Assembly: GCF_021730395.1 (NCBI RefSeq)
Contig: NC_069363.1
Location: 51,827,001-51,891,000 of the forward strand
Origin: Mercenaria mercenaria
Lineage: Eukaryota; Mollusca; Bivalvia; Venerida; Veneridae
DNA: 64,000 nucleotides
Direction of reading: 5' to 3'
This document shows, one piece after another, positions 49,001-58,909 of the stretch (positions within the stretch are counted from its first letter, which is position 1; every line of letters starts with the position of its first letter). Below the pieces are notes generated by a model. That model was not told the DNA's origin and searched no databases. It worked only from the letters and a program-made list of their open reading frames with translations. Both the position numbers and the translations under genes were made by a program.

Positions 49001-52000
49001 TTTTATTGCCATGGCAACCCGGGTTTGATTCCCAACTGTAGCATGTTTTTTTTCTTGATTTGGCATTTTAAAGAAAGTTTAGAAACAAAAATTCATGTTC
49101 TAATGTTTAAAAAGAATCAAGAACTTTTTTAGCCAAAATCTGAAGGTTATTGCTTTTAACAGTTGAGATATCCAGATACATGTAGTTTGCATTATGATCA
49201 GATTATCTGTATTTTACAGATGTTAAGATTATGTGTTGCATATCATTTACATGTATGTATGCATATACTTTATATTGCTGACTTTAAATCACTTGCCACT
49301 CATCGATGTGGGTTCGAGCCTCATTCGGGGCGTTGAATTCTTCATGTGAGGAAGCCATCTAGCTGGCTTCCGGAAGGTTGGTGGTTCTACCCAAGTGCCG
49401 AAATAATGATGAAATAATGTACGGAGGGGCACCTGGGGTCTTCCTCCACCATCAAAGCTGGAAAGTTGCCATATGACCTATGATTGTCGGTGCGACGTTA
49501 AACCCAACAAAATAAATGAAAATGTACTTACTACAGATGTCCAGATTATGTATACACAACATTACGTGCTACAGCAAAGAACAACATACAAAGGGAAGGA
49601 ATCCTAGCAACCCAGTTGTGTACACATAAGGAAGATGTCAACCAGATCAACAACTTTCAGTTGAAAAAGCTAACAGGTAATATTTTGTCATTTTTAAGAG
49701 AGGTGTGGAGAAAATGACGAAATTAAATTTTATTTCTAGATATACATGTACTTTTATTATGACATCTAATTTTTGTACTGTTTGACTTTCCAGTGCTAGA
49801 AGAAATTGAATAGACAAGAGTCACTTGATATATCATTTTATACATTGATTAAAATTTTCAACAAATTACAACTTTCTTTTGTAAATCAGTTAAGCACTGC
49901 TGTGCAAAAACCAATGTTAGGTCTTAAGGACCACTACGAATTCAGATCAGCCTGCATATCCATGCAGTCTGATCTAGATCCTCACTTTTCGCTTATCAGT
50001 GGCATACAAGTGCTGACATTTCTGCACAAACAGTATGGATGTGAGGATAAGCATACAGTATGTGTGCGCACTATGGATCCTGGCTGGTCACAAAGTCCTT
50101 GCATTGATTTTTCACACATCGGTGCTTGCAGTAACATTGTCCTTCTTACTCAAGCTAAAACTTACCTTATATTGCTTCCTAAAGGTCCGTCCAAGAGGTA
50201 TGAGGCGACGGACAGCGAAGAGGCATACCTGAAACAGATAAACTACCTCTGTCCTGTCCCCGCCACGCTGGAACTGACTGTTGGGGCACAGGTGATGCTA
50301 GCCAAAAATGTTGATGTATCCCAGGGACTGGTCAATGGGGCTAGGGGTGTGGTTGTGGGATTTGAAAAAGGAGGAGAAGGTAAGATTTGTGTTTATATTT
50401 GGGATATTCATTTCCAAGTTTTGGATTGTTGCATCTCTTTGGATGTGTGTCATTACTACAGAATATATTGCTTAAAGCTCCTGGGATGCATGTTACTGTT
50501 GCAGTTTAAACTGCTCTAGGTCATTGGGATGCATGTGTAGAGAATAACAGGTTACTGTCTTTTGAGAAAGGGTTTTCTATTTATAATGCCATTATTAACA
50601 ACTTCTAATTTTTTTTGTTAAATAGGAGCGCAAATGACTGAATATACGGTAACCGATTTGTACAGATCACAATAAAGTAGGCGGGGTTTTTACAATCTGA
50701 TGTCCTTGTACTTTATGATAGGTTTACACAGTGTAAAGTGTTCTCAGGTCACTGACCTGAGAAAGACAGGCTCTATCAGGCAGTTTTTATAGTAATGGCA
50801 TGAAAAAATTACAGCAGTTTATACTGCTCAAATTATGCTTGAGAGAAAATAACCAGTTAGCTTGCCGTTGTGGTAGTAGCAATGACAAATATAACATTGT
50901 TAGCTTGAGACACTTCCAAGTCCCACCCAGTGCATCTGAAATCTTTGGCTGAACAAAGTACTTTAAAATCTGGTAAATAAGCGTATACGCTTATAATAAT
51001 TTTAGTGGCACTTTTATGCGCCTATTTTTGATATGCGCTTATACTTAAGCCAAAACTATGCGCTTATATTTGATATGCGCTTATAGACAAGCATGTGCGC
51101 CTATTTTTGATATGTTAGAGAAATTGACAGTGCTAACCTTGGTTGAGAAAACGAAAGTAAAACATCGTCATGGACGTGCGCAGTGAACTACTTCCTTTTA
51201 TTGCATACAGTATTTATACATAATGAAAGCATAATTAATATTATTGATCATGCATAATTTGCAAATAATGTTCAATCTCCCACACCATTCAATCATTGAT
51301 CAACACTAAGATTGTAACATGTTATCCATATTGTTTTTACAGACTTACAAAGAACGACAAACTGTTATGACAACGCAAACAACTTTTCTGATATACAAAC
51401 GTACTTTCATTTACTGAAAACATTTTCTATTCAAAAAGCATGATTATCGTAAACAATTATCATTTTATCAGACAATAGACTTTAAAATCTTTTAACACCC
51501 ATCGGCTATTCAACAGGTAAGAACACTTGTCACTTGTATTTATGATAAACAATTATCACGGTATAATACCGTAATTACGTCTTTTTGCTGCATCTGTTGT
51601 TTGTTTACCAATAATCGGATATACGCCTACTTTCGATACAAAATCATGGTAAGGGCATGACATGCGCTTATTATCCCATACTGAATAATGGTAAGGCCGT
51701 ATGCGCTTACTTTTGATATGCGCTTATATTCGAATATGCACTTATTTACCAGATTCTACAGCATTAACCCTTTCCCTGCTAAATTTCTATAATGAACTTG
51801 TCTATCTTTCAATTTGGACAGTACCATTTACTGTTAAAAGGGGTGCTTACTAAAAGATATTGACTGAATGGCGAACAGTGCAGATCATGATCAGACTGCA
51901 TGGATGTGCAGGCTGATCATGATCTACACTGGTTGCAAAGGCAGAATCAATCGTGTCCAGCATGATAAGGGTTAAAAAATGAACATAAATGTTTTTATAA

Positions 52001-53044
52001 TGTATAACTGGGGTAATACTGAGAAATATATATTTCAAGGTTTACCGGTTGTGAAGTTTCTATGTGGCCAGGAAGTGACTGTCAAACCTACAAGATGGAC
52101 ATTTAAATTAGCTGGCGGTGTTTTCTTGAGTAGAAAGCAAGTTCCTCTCAAGCTTGCCTGGGCAATATCAATACATAAAAGTCAGGTAAATGCTTACATC
52201 ATCAAGTACTACTAGTTACATGATTTGTTGGATATACATTCCACAGAAAGTCCATATCAGGCAAGAGCAAAGCTGATGTTCTGCATTCGGTTACCGGTAG
52301 ACTATGTTACAATTTTATTATGCTAACTTCCCTTTTTCTTCCATATTTGCGAAATTTGGACTAACATAACCACAAAATTCATTTTTGAAAATCACTAGCC
52401 GGGTATAGAATTTCAAACCAGATTTGGAATATATCAGGGTCAGCCCATATCTCTTGACCAATAGAAATGTTGGAAAATTGAAGAAAAGATAAATGTAGTT
52501 GTATTACAGGATTTAAATGAAAGTTTTACTGAAACAAAAGAAAGAGTCCATTTAGATGTATATTTGTTAGCATGATCATAGAATGTTCTTGAATTTAAGG
52601 TTTGATCCTCTCACATAATGCCAGTTAATATATTTTATATTTGTGAAAATTTGTAAATATTTATGGAAAACTAAATTGTCATGTATACAGTAATGCCTAT
52701 GACTTGAAAAAAAAGGCAGTGAGGCTTGCTTAGCTTTAAAGATTTTATTTCATGTGTAATGTATACTTTAGTATAATTACTAATTACTTTAATTGTTTGT
52801 GTAGGGTATGACGCTGGACTGCGTGGAGATCTCACTGTCTAAAGTATTTGAATCAGGCCAGTCATACGTAGCACTCTCCCGTGCAAAGAACCTTGAAGGA
52901 CTACGAGTACTAGATTTCGACAAAAAATGTGTTCGCTCGGATCCAGATGTACTGAAGTTCTACCATAGAATGTCATTAAAACAGAAAATGATGGACGGAA
53001 GTATAGAACAAGAAAGCGGCATGAAGCGACCTAAACATTGGTGA
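43060..53044 (+). CDS. PIF1: PIF1 5'-to-3' DNA helicase
   Basis: Ten coding exons, all GT-AG and in frame: 43060-43639, 44357-44512, 45395-45484, 46713-46866, 47549-47663, 48668-48774, 49537-49676, 50185-50379, 52040-52185, 52805-53044. The product is 640 residues, matching human PIF1 (641). PIF1 unwinds G-quadruplexes and RNA-DNA hybrids and acts at telomeres, forks and in mitochondria (family knowledge). Visible motifs: Walker A GSAGTGKS at 231-238, Walker B IIDEIS with D309/E310, the PIF1 signature FDKLETVAR continuing to [18 protein letters not shown] (to 352), [17 protein letters not shown] (about 553-570) and [15 protein letters not shown] from 582. The N-terminus has the family LGRNEFRDV block, a basic KRKR at 161-164 (possible nuclear signal) and a KEN box at 170-172. 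An acceptor two bases before the ATG (ttttccag|ctATG) implies an upstream 5' UTR exon. Nothing in it looks broken. Confidence 0.96.
43913..44061 (+). mobile_element. Short complete HSE in PIF1 intron 1
   Basis: End A: TTTTTAGCTCTACTATTCAA paired with GAATAGGTAGAGC. It is followed by less than one monomer (GTATGTAAGCTGGTATCTCA) and End B (CTGTCCTTTGACAGCTCTTG, then TT). At about 150 bp it is the shortest HSE with both ends. Confidence 0.65.
45620..45824 (+). mobile_element. TTAA-ended MITE in PIF1 intron 3
   Basis: It starts TTAACCCTTAGCCTGCTGG and ends GCATGGTAAGGATTAA. Inside is the palindrome CTGATCATGATCATC. An inverse copy lies at 51764-51975. TTAA borders suggest a piggyBac-like target. 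Confidence 0.75.
46048..46540 (+). mobile_element. tRNA-related SINE in PIF1 intron 3, copy 1
   Basis: A tRNA-like section (GTATTGGTCAAGAACATAG, then CCAGGTTCGATTCCCAACTC) is followed by 'tttttttcttgatttggcat' and 'gtttagaaacaaaaactcat'. The same order recurs at 48840-49170. Upstream homology ('tcagaaaattattg.tata') shows that the repeat extends 5' of the tRNA-like part. Confidence 0.7.
48236..48627 (+). mobile_element. HSE fragment in PIF1 intron 5
   Basis: Two 155-bp monomers (48265-48420 and 48425-48580) share 'tttag..ttgtccgctct', 'cagataatgtt.atgggcata' and 'caggcactcttggattatgg'. The right edge GTCTGCCACTCTTGTT is End B. The element stops 40 bp before PIF1 exon 6. Confidence 0.65.
48840..49170 (+). 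mobile_element. tRNA-related SINE in PIF1 intron 6, copy 2
   Basis: Matches 46048-46540: 'ttcagaaaattattgatata', 'gtattggtcaagactgcagg', 'gggtttgattcccaact' and 'ttcttgatttggcatt'. The anticodon region is degenerate. Confidence 0.7.
49296..49522 (+). mobile_element. SINE abutting the PIF1 exon 7 acceptor
   Basis: The head is partial (B box GGGTTCGAGCCTC). The body contains 'catctagctggcttccggaa', 'gatgaaataatgtacggagg' and 'gttgccatatgacctatg'. The 3' end is GCGACGTTAAACCCAAC. It is the same family as 31989-32152. Its 3' end lies about 15 bp from the acceptor of the exon starting at 49537, so the polypyrimidine and branch region is SINE-derived or immediately adjacent. Confidence 0.8.
49885..50030 (+). 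mobile_element. Degenerate copy of the TTAA MITE core
   Basis: 'gatcagcctgcatatccatg' and 'cagtctgatct' match the palindromic centre of the elements at 45620-45824 and 51764-51975. Ends are lost. It lies just before PIF1 exon 8. Confidence 0.5.
50969..51753. mobile_element. TIR element with GCGCTTAT minirepeats, PIF1 intron 8
   Basis: TCTGGTAAATAAGCG and CACTTATTTACCAGA are inverted ends. Inside each end lie several 'tatgcgcttata.ttgatatg' minirepeats. There is no transposase and no evident target duplication. It ends 10 bp before the TTAA MITE at 51764. Confidence 0.72.
51764..51975 (-). mobile_element. TTAA-ended MITE in PIF1 intron 8
   Basis: TTAACCCTTTCCCTGCTAAA at the left and GCATGATAAGGGTTAA at the right. 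The internal palindrome is GCAGGCTGATCATGATC. It is the inverse of 45620-45824, sharing 'gacagtaccattta.tgtta' and 'gactgaatggcgaacag'. Confidence 0.78.
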
Positions 53045-53483
53045 TGCCTGGAAGTTGTGATAAAACTTTAAAAGCGTACAGTATTAACAAAAGATCTCAG
53101 TTTTTACTACATAAACACACAGCTGCCAAAGCTCTGAGCTGGGCCAAAAATACTCGGGATATGCCAGTATTTTCACTGACATTTTATCATTAAAACTTTA
53201 TTGCCAGTCATTATGTTTGAGAGAAATCCTAATCATAAGGCAAGTCACATTGTCTTACTTGCTATTTTTGGTGATGACAGATGCAAAATTGTGATGGTTT
53301 TTAGTGGAAGTTGTTAGGGGCCAATAGAGTGAAATATAGAAAACCTGTTTTACAACTTCTTCTCATCAGATCCTAGACGTATCTTCATCCTTTTGGTTTT
53401 TAGCATCATTATAATGTCCATTCCCAGGTTTATTATGTCCCTTCAAAGAAGGAGGGGTATATTGTTTTGCAGATGTCGGTGGG
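53045..53483 (+). other. PIF1 3' UTR region
   Basis: ATTAAA at 53189-53194 is a possible poly(A) signal, 145 bp past the stop; no AATAAA is nearer. At 53430-53470, 'gtcccttcaaagaaggaggg' plus 'gtatattgttttgc' looks like an HSE End A hairpin without a body. Confidence 0.45.
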
Positions 53484-54740
53484 TTTTTAGTTCACCTGAG
53501 CAATGCTCATAGTGAGCTATTATGATTATGCTGTGTCAATCATGCGTCCGTCCATCCATCTGTTGTCAACAATTTTGTTCAAAAGACATCTCCTCCAAAA
53601 CCACGGAATGGATTTTGATGAAACTTGGCGTGGATGTTCCTTGGATGGTCCTCTACCAAAGTTGTTCAAACAGTTATGCTTGGTTATACATAGGGGCCGC
53701 CAGAACTATAAATATAAAAATCTTCAAACAACATCTTTTCCTAAACCGATGGTCTGATTTTAAAATAATTGCAAACAAATGGTCCTTATGTAAACCTCTA
53801 CCAAAGTTGTTCAAATTATACCAATTTGTCAAAAAACATGGCCGCCAGGGGGTGTAGTCACTTTTCCTTATATGTATATAGTGGAAATAAAAAAAATCTT
53901 CATGTGTGTAACTGCTAGCCTGATCTTAAAATAATTTTACACAAATGGTTCTTGAATGACCCTCTACCAAGATTTTTCAGATTATTTTGATTCGTCAAAA
54001 AAACATGGCAGCCAGTGGGTGTGGTCACTTTTCCCTGTATGTATATAGTGGAAACTTTAAAAATCTTGTGTGAAACTGCTGGCTCGATTTTAGAATAATG
54101 GAGAGCAATAGGGGCAATATAAGAACCTTTAAAAGACTTCACATAAACAGCTTGACGGATCTTTATCAAACTTGGTCGGTAGCATGACAGGAAATTTTTT
54201 CAAATGTAGGCACATGGCCATTCTTATGCCCCCGAAGGGAAGCATATTAGTTTTCAACTGTCCTTCTGTTTGTTCGTTCGTTCCTCACAACGTTAATTTT
54301 TGCATGAAGGCACTTTACTCGCGAACCACTACACCTAGGACATTCAGACTTCACATGCTGATAGTACTTATTGAGTACACGACCCCTACTGACTTTGGGG
54401 TCACCAGGTCAAAGGTCAAGGTGCTGCGGAGGCATTTGTCACCATTAGTGACAGCTCTTGTTAGAGATCCTAAAAGGGGCCCTTTAGAGCTAAAAATAGA
54501 AATACCCCTTAAACAACTTTTTCTAATGTATAGCTTAATGGATCTTTATCAGTCTTGATCTGTTGCACCATTACATTGTCCTTTCCCAAATTTGTTCAAA
54601 TAGGGGCACTTGGCCATCTTAGGAGGCAGGTAGCATTAAAAATAGAAATAGTACATGTTGTCACGGAGGTCACAAAACTATGTAATCCTTCAGATTGCAC
54701 AACTTACTGCATAGTGATCAGCACCAGTTTGCACTCCCTT
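53484..54740 (+). mobile_element. HSE interrupted by another HSE
   Basis: End A: TTTTAGTTCACCTGAGCAAT paired with GCTCATAGTGAGC, then 'cgtccgtccatccatctg'. Monomers (about 168 bp) contain 'ggtccttatgta.acctctac' and 'gtcaaaaaacatggccgcca' as in 62174-64000, then shift to a second monomer type ('ggatctttatca', 'cttggccat'). The element at 54224-54463 sits inside it. Right edge unclear. Confidence 0.65.
54224..54463 (+). mobile_element. Complete short HSE nested in the previous one
   Basis: End A: CTTATGCCCCCGAAGGGAAG, then CATA, followed by 'tgtccttctgtttgttcg'. End B: TTTGTCACCATTAGTGACAG followed by CTCTTGTT. About 240 bp with no tandem monomers. It splits a host monomer after 'acatggccatt' (compare 'acttggccatctt' at 54607). 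Confidence 0.72.
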
Positions 54741-54746
54741 TGTAAC

Positions 54747-55095
54747 TATTTTAGCTCACCCTAGCATGAAGTGCTCAAGGTAAGCTATTGTGACCAGTCA
54801 TTGTCTGGCATTGTGTGTCATCTGTCATAATTTGCCATGTTAACACTCTTAGAGGCCACAGTTTTACCCAAATTTTATGAACCTTGGTCAGAATGTTTGT
54901 CTTGTTGATCTTAAGGTCAGTTTAGAAACAGGGTCATGTTGGGTCAAAAACAAGGTCAGTAGACCAGATCAAAGTAAAATCTTGTAAACATTATATAGAG
55001 TCCACAGTTTAAGTTTGAAACTCAGAATTCAGGTCAGAATGTTTGTCTTGATGTCCTCTAGGTCAAGTTTGAATCTGCCATCAGCAGTGTTAAAA
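54747..55095 (+). mobile_element. HSE with short body
   Basis: End A: ATTTTAGCTCACCCTAGCAT, a degenerate pair with GTGCTCAAGGTAAGC. The body has 'ggtcagaatgtttgtcttg' twice (54888 and 55031). No End B was seen. Confidence 0.5.
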
Positions 55096-55162
55096 ATCTT
55101 GCTATTTCGCTTTGTCGCCTTGTTGCCCGGACCAAAGCGACAACGCTCCAAAAGAAAAAATC

Positions 55163-55935
55163 TTGCCTTTTTATGCCCCCCTTCCCCCATGAGTGTTGAG
55201 GGCATATAGATTTACTCTTTTCTGTCTGTACGTCCATCCCAAGTTTGTGACACGCCAAGCTCAAAAAGTATTTGATATAAATTGATGAAACCTTGCATGA
55301 GTCTTTATCATGATATGAACTTGAGCACCTCCTATTTTTCAACTGGCTCCGCCCCCTATTTTTAGACTTATGGCCCCTGAAATAGCCAAAAATGCACATT
55401 TTCACCTTGTGACACGCCTAGCTCAAATAGTATTTGGTGTAGATTCAAATGAAACCTTGTATGATTCTTAATAATGATATGAACTTGCCCACCTTTTTCA
55501 TTTGGGTCCGCCTCCTATTTCCAGAGTTATTGCCCCTGAAATAGTCAAAAATGCACATTGTCACCTTGTGACGCGCCTTACTCAAAATGTATTATTATAT
55601 AAACTGATTAAACCTTGCATGAGTCTTTATCATGATGTGAACTTGTGCACTTACTATTTTTTATCTGCCTCTGCCCCCTATTTTCAGAGTTACGGTCCCT
55701 AAAATTGTCAAAAATGCACATTTTCACCTTATGACGCACCTAGCTCAAAAATTATATAAAAAGATGAAACCTTGAAATGGATGTGACCTTGCACACTTGG
55801 CATTCTCCTTGAGAATTTTAGCGTTTATTACAGAGTTATGGCTCTTGAAATAGCCAAAATAGTGAATTTTTTGTTTGTGATGCTTATAGCTCAAAAAGTT
55901 TATGGTATAGAATAATGAATCCTTTTCATATTTTT
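55163..55935 (+). mobile_element. HSE of the 1266 family, about 160-bp monomers
   Basis: End A: TTTTATGCCCCCCTTCCCCC and GAGGGCATATAG, then 'tctgtctgtacgtccatccc'. Four monomers (from about 55247, 55406, 55566 and 55731) share 'agctcaaa.agtat', 'ccttgcatgagtctttatca' and 'aaaaatgcacattttcacct'. The next element begins directly at its right edge. Confidence 0.7.
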
Positions 55936-56833
55936 TTATGCCCCCGAAGGGAGGCATATAGTTTTTGAACCGTCTGTCTGTCTGTCCGCAATTTTTGTGT
56001 CCGGTCCATATCTTTGTCATCGATGAATGTATTTTCAAATAACTTGGCATGAATGTGTACCACAGTAAGACGACTTGTCGCGCGCAAGACCCAGGTCCGT
56101 AGCTCAAGGGTCAAGGTCACACTTAGACATTAAAGGATAGTGCATTGATGGGCGTGTCTGGTCCATATCTTTGTCATCAATGGATGGATTTTCAAATAAC
56201 TTGGCATGAATGTGTACCACAGTAAGACGAAGTGTCGCGCACAAGACCCAGGTCCGTAGCTCAAAGGTCAAGGTCACACTTAGACATTAAAGGATAGTGT
56301 GTTGATGGGCGTGTCCGGTCCATATCTTTGTCATCGATGGATGGATTTTCAAATAACTTGGCATAAATATGTACCACAGTAAGACAACGTGTCGCGCGCA
56401 AGACCCAAATCCGTAGCTCATAGGTCAAGGTCACACTTAGACATTAAAGGATAGTGCATTGATGGGCGTGTCCGGCCCATATCTTTGTCATCGATGGATG
56501 GATTTTCAAATAACTTGGCATGAATGTGTACCACAGTAAGACGACGTGTCGTGAGCAAGACCCAGGTTCGTAGCTCAAAGGTCAAGGTCACACTTAGACG
56601 TTAAAGGTCATTTTTCATGATAGTGCATTGATGGGCATGTCCGGTCCATATCATTGTCATTCTAGCATGGATTTTAAAATAACTATGCATGAATGTGTGA
56701 CACAGTAAGACGACGTGTCGCGCACAAGACCCAGCTCCGTAGATCAAAGGTCTTAAACTCTAACATCAGCCATAACTATTCATTCAAAGTGCCATTGGGG
56801 GCATGTGTCATCCTATGGAGACAGCTCTTGTTT
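55936..56833 (+). mobile_element. Complete HSE, five 157-bp monomers
   Basis: End A: TTTATGCCCCCGAAGGGAGG, then CATATAG, followed by CGTCTGTCTGTCTGTCCG. Five close monomers ('ggtccatatctttgtcat', 'ccacagtaagacgacgtgtc', 'aaggtcaaggtcacacttag') start near 55998, 56154, 56312, 56470 and 56638. End B: GTCATCCTATGGAGACAGCT followed by CTTGTT. Monomers are much more alike than in most other HSEs. Confidence 0.8.
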
Positions 56834-56942
56834 TTGAGGCTATACCCCATTAAGACTGCAAACATATAAATTATTTCCCCTTATTTGTGACATATGTACC
56901 AGTGGGGAACACACCCTGTGTCCTACAGACACATTCTAGTTA

Positions 56943-57044
56943 CTTTGTCGCCTTCATGTAGCGCATATGCGCATCATTATTATAAGATTTGACAGAATGT
57001 ATATTTTATACAAGGTATGCGCTACAGGAAGGCGACAGCAAAGA
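56943..57044. mobile_element. 102-bp foldback MITE
   Basis: TTTGTCGCCTTCATGTAGCG (then CATA) is mirrored by TATGCGCTACAGGAAGGCGA. Only about 45 bp separates the arms. Confidence 0.7.
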
Positions 57045-57064
57045 GGCAAGATTTCTGGTATTTG

Positions 57065-57209
57065 CAGGTCGTTGCCTTTTCGCTTTGTCACAGGCGAAAA
57101 GTTGAGATTTTAAATCTTGCTATTTCACCTTTTTGCATTGTGGTTTTTCACTTGTCGTGTTCTCAATCTCACCCTGGCACCAGGGACAAAGTGAAAAGGC
57201 AACAACATG
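57065..57209. mobile_element. 145-bp foldback MITE
   Basis: GCAGGTCGTTGCCTTTTCGC pairs with GTGAAAAGGCAACAACATGC around about 95 bp. Related words ('ttgctatttcgctttgtcgc') occur at 55099-55160. Confidence 0.65.
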
Positions 57210-57604
57210 CAATATCCAAAATTTCACCTTTACCAACAAAGAGAAAAGGCAAAGTTGGCAGAAATCAGCCACCATATGGAGACCAATGACATTGATTTGT
57301 GTACAATCTGTTTAACAACTGGAAAAGATGTATAAAATTACACTAATTCATTAAATAAGAAAATCTAACCGTGCACTAAATAAAAGCAATTTGACCATTG
57401 GTTGTGAAAGATAATCATTCTGTGTTCAATGAATTTAAATATATGCTGTTTTTACCTTTCAACAGAAACAGGGTGTTATGGAATGTGTGTGCTATATTGA
57501 TGAGAAGTCATATTGCTCAGTGGCAAACTGATCTAAATAGAGCGATAGGTGTTAATTGTACCCCCCAACAACAAAGTTGTAAGGGGGGGTATACTGGTTT
57601 CAGG

Positions 57605-57605
<1 letters not shown>

Positions 57606-57653
<48 letters not shown>

Positions 57654-57692
57654 CGTCCGTCTGTCCATCTGTCGGTCTGTCTGTCTGTCTGT
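57606..57692 (+). repeat. GTCT/GTCC microsatellite
   Basis: Uninterrupted GTCT units grade into GTCC and back. It lies in the position where other HSEs carry short GTCC-rich stretches. Arg-Thr-Asp-Gln-type frames here are artefacts. Confidence 0.92.
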
Positions 57693-58403
57693 CCGTAGAC
57701 ACAATCTTGTGCACACCTTCTCTCCTCTTGACATCTTGACACAATTTAATGAAACTTCACACAAGTGATCAGTAACAACAGTAGTTGTGCATGGGGCATG
57801 TTAGGTTCTTTCAGAAAAAAAATTGCAGAGTTATTGGTTATGGGGCTTTGTTTTTTGTTACTATACTATATACATAGACACAGTTTTGTGCGCACCATCT
57901 CTCCTCATCCCCTTGACACAATTTAATGAAACTTCACACAAGTGATCAGTAACAACAGTAGTTGTGCATGGGGCATGTTAGGTTCTTTCAGAAAAAAAAT
58001 TTGCAGAGTTATGGGACTTTGTTTTTTTTACTATACTATATACATAGACACAATCTTGTGCGCACCATCTCTCCTCATCCCCTTGACACAATTTAATGAA
58101 ACTTCACACAAGTGATCAGTAACAACATTAGTTGTGCATGGGGCATGTTAGGTTCTTTCAGAAAAAAAATTTGCAGAGTGATGGGTGTTTGTTTTTTGTT
58201 ACTATACTATATACAAAGACACAATCTTGTGCGCACTATCTCTCCTCATCCCCTTGACACAATTTAATGAAACTTCACACAAGTGATCAGTAACAACACT
58301 AGTTGTGCATGGGGCATGTTAGGTTCTTTCAACGACAAAAATTGCAGAGTTATGGGACTTTGTTTCTTGTTAACATACTATGTACATACAGTCTGCATAT
58401 TGA

Positions 58404-58473
58404 GGGCTGAGCGCGAAACTATTGTATCTTGTTCTTTATTTATATACAGTTACAACAGTTTCGCGCTCAGCCC
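58404..58473. mobile_element. 70-bp foldback insertion in a satellite monomer
   Basis: GGGCTGAGCGCGAAACTATT (then GTA) is the inverse of TACAACAGTTTCGCGCTCAG (then CCC), with one mismatch over 23 bp and a 24-bp centre. It occurs in only one of the monomers, so it was inserted after the array formed. Confidence 0.78.
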
Positions 58474-58909
58474 ACGAATTATTATTATGCAATCTTGTGC
58501 GCGCCTAATCTTCCGAACCCTTGCACACAATTTAATGAAACTTCACACTAGTGATCAGTACCAACCATAGTTGTGCATGGTGCATGTTACGTTCTTTTAG
58601 ATAAATATTCTGCATAGTTATGGGACTTTGTTTTTTGTTACTATACTGTATACATACAGTCTATATACATACAGTCCACATAATTATGCAATCTTTTGTG
58701 CGTCAAATTGCAATGTATTGTGTCGGTGCATGCGGGGGGTACATTCATCACCTTTAGTGATAGCTCTAGTTGCACTTGTCATGATAAACTAGGTTATTTT
58801 AGAATAGTTAAATTGCTAAGCTATGTTATGTTGTAAGTTACCATTTTGTCATAAGTCTGCACTTTCCAAATGAAAATATAGGGATGCACCCCAAAGAATT
58901 ATTGAAACT

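Larger units (their letters stand above)
57557..58771 (+). mobile_element. Complete HSE, five about 170-bp monomers
   Basis: End A: GTACCCCCCAACAACAAAGT paired through TTGTAAGGGGGGGTA, then a long GTCT/GTCC run. Monomers from about 57697, 57877, 58046, 58217 and 58490 share 'tgacacaatttaatgaaact', 'aagtgatcagtaacaacag' and 'gggcatgttaggttctttca'. End B: CACCTTTAGTGATAGCTCTA, then GTT. The fourth/fifth monomer boundary carries the 70-bp foldback at 58404. Confidence 0.78.

Noticed and set aside
49806-50184. Upstream extension of PIF1 exon 8 in an open frame
   Set aside because: The family protein aligns only from the acceptor at 50185; the upstream part contains a MITE remnant and is intron.
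57398-57744. Frames rich in Ser-Val-Cys-Leu or Asp-Arg-Gln-Thr
   Set aside because: They are translations of the GTCT/GTCC microsatellite.
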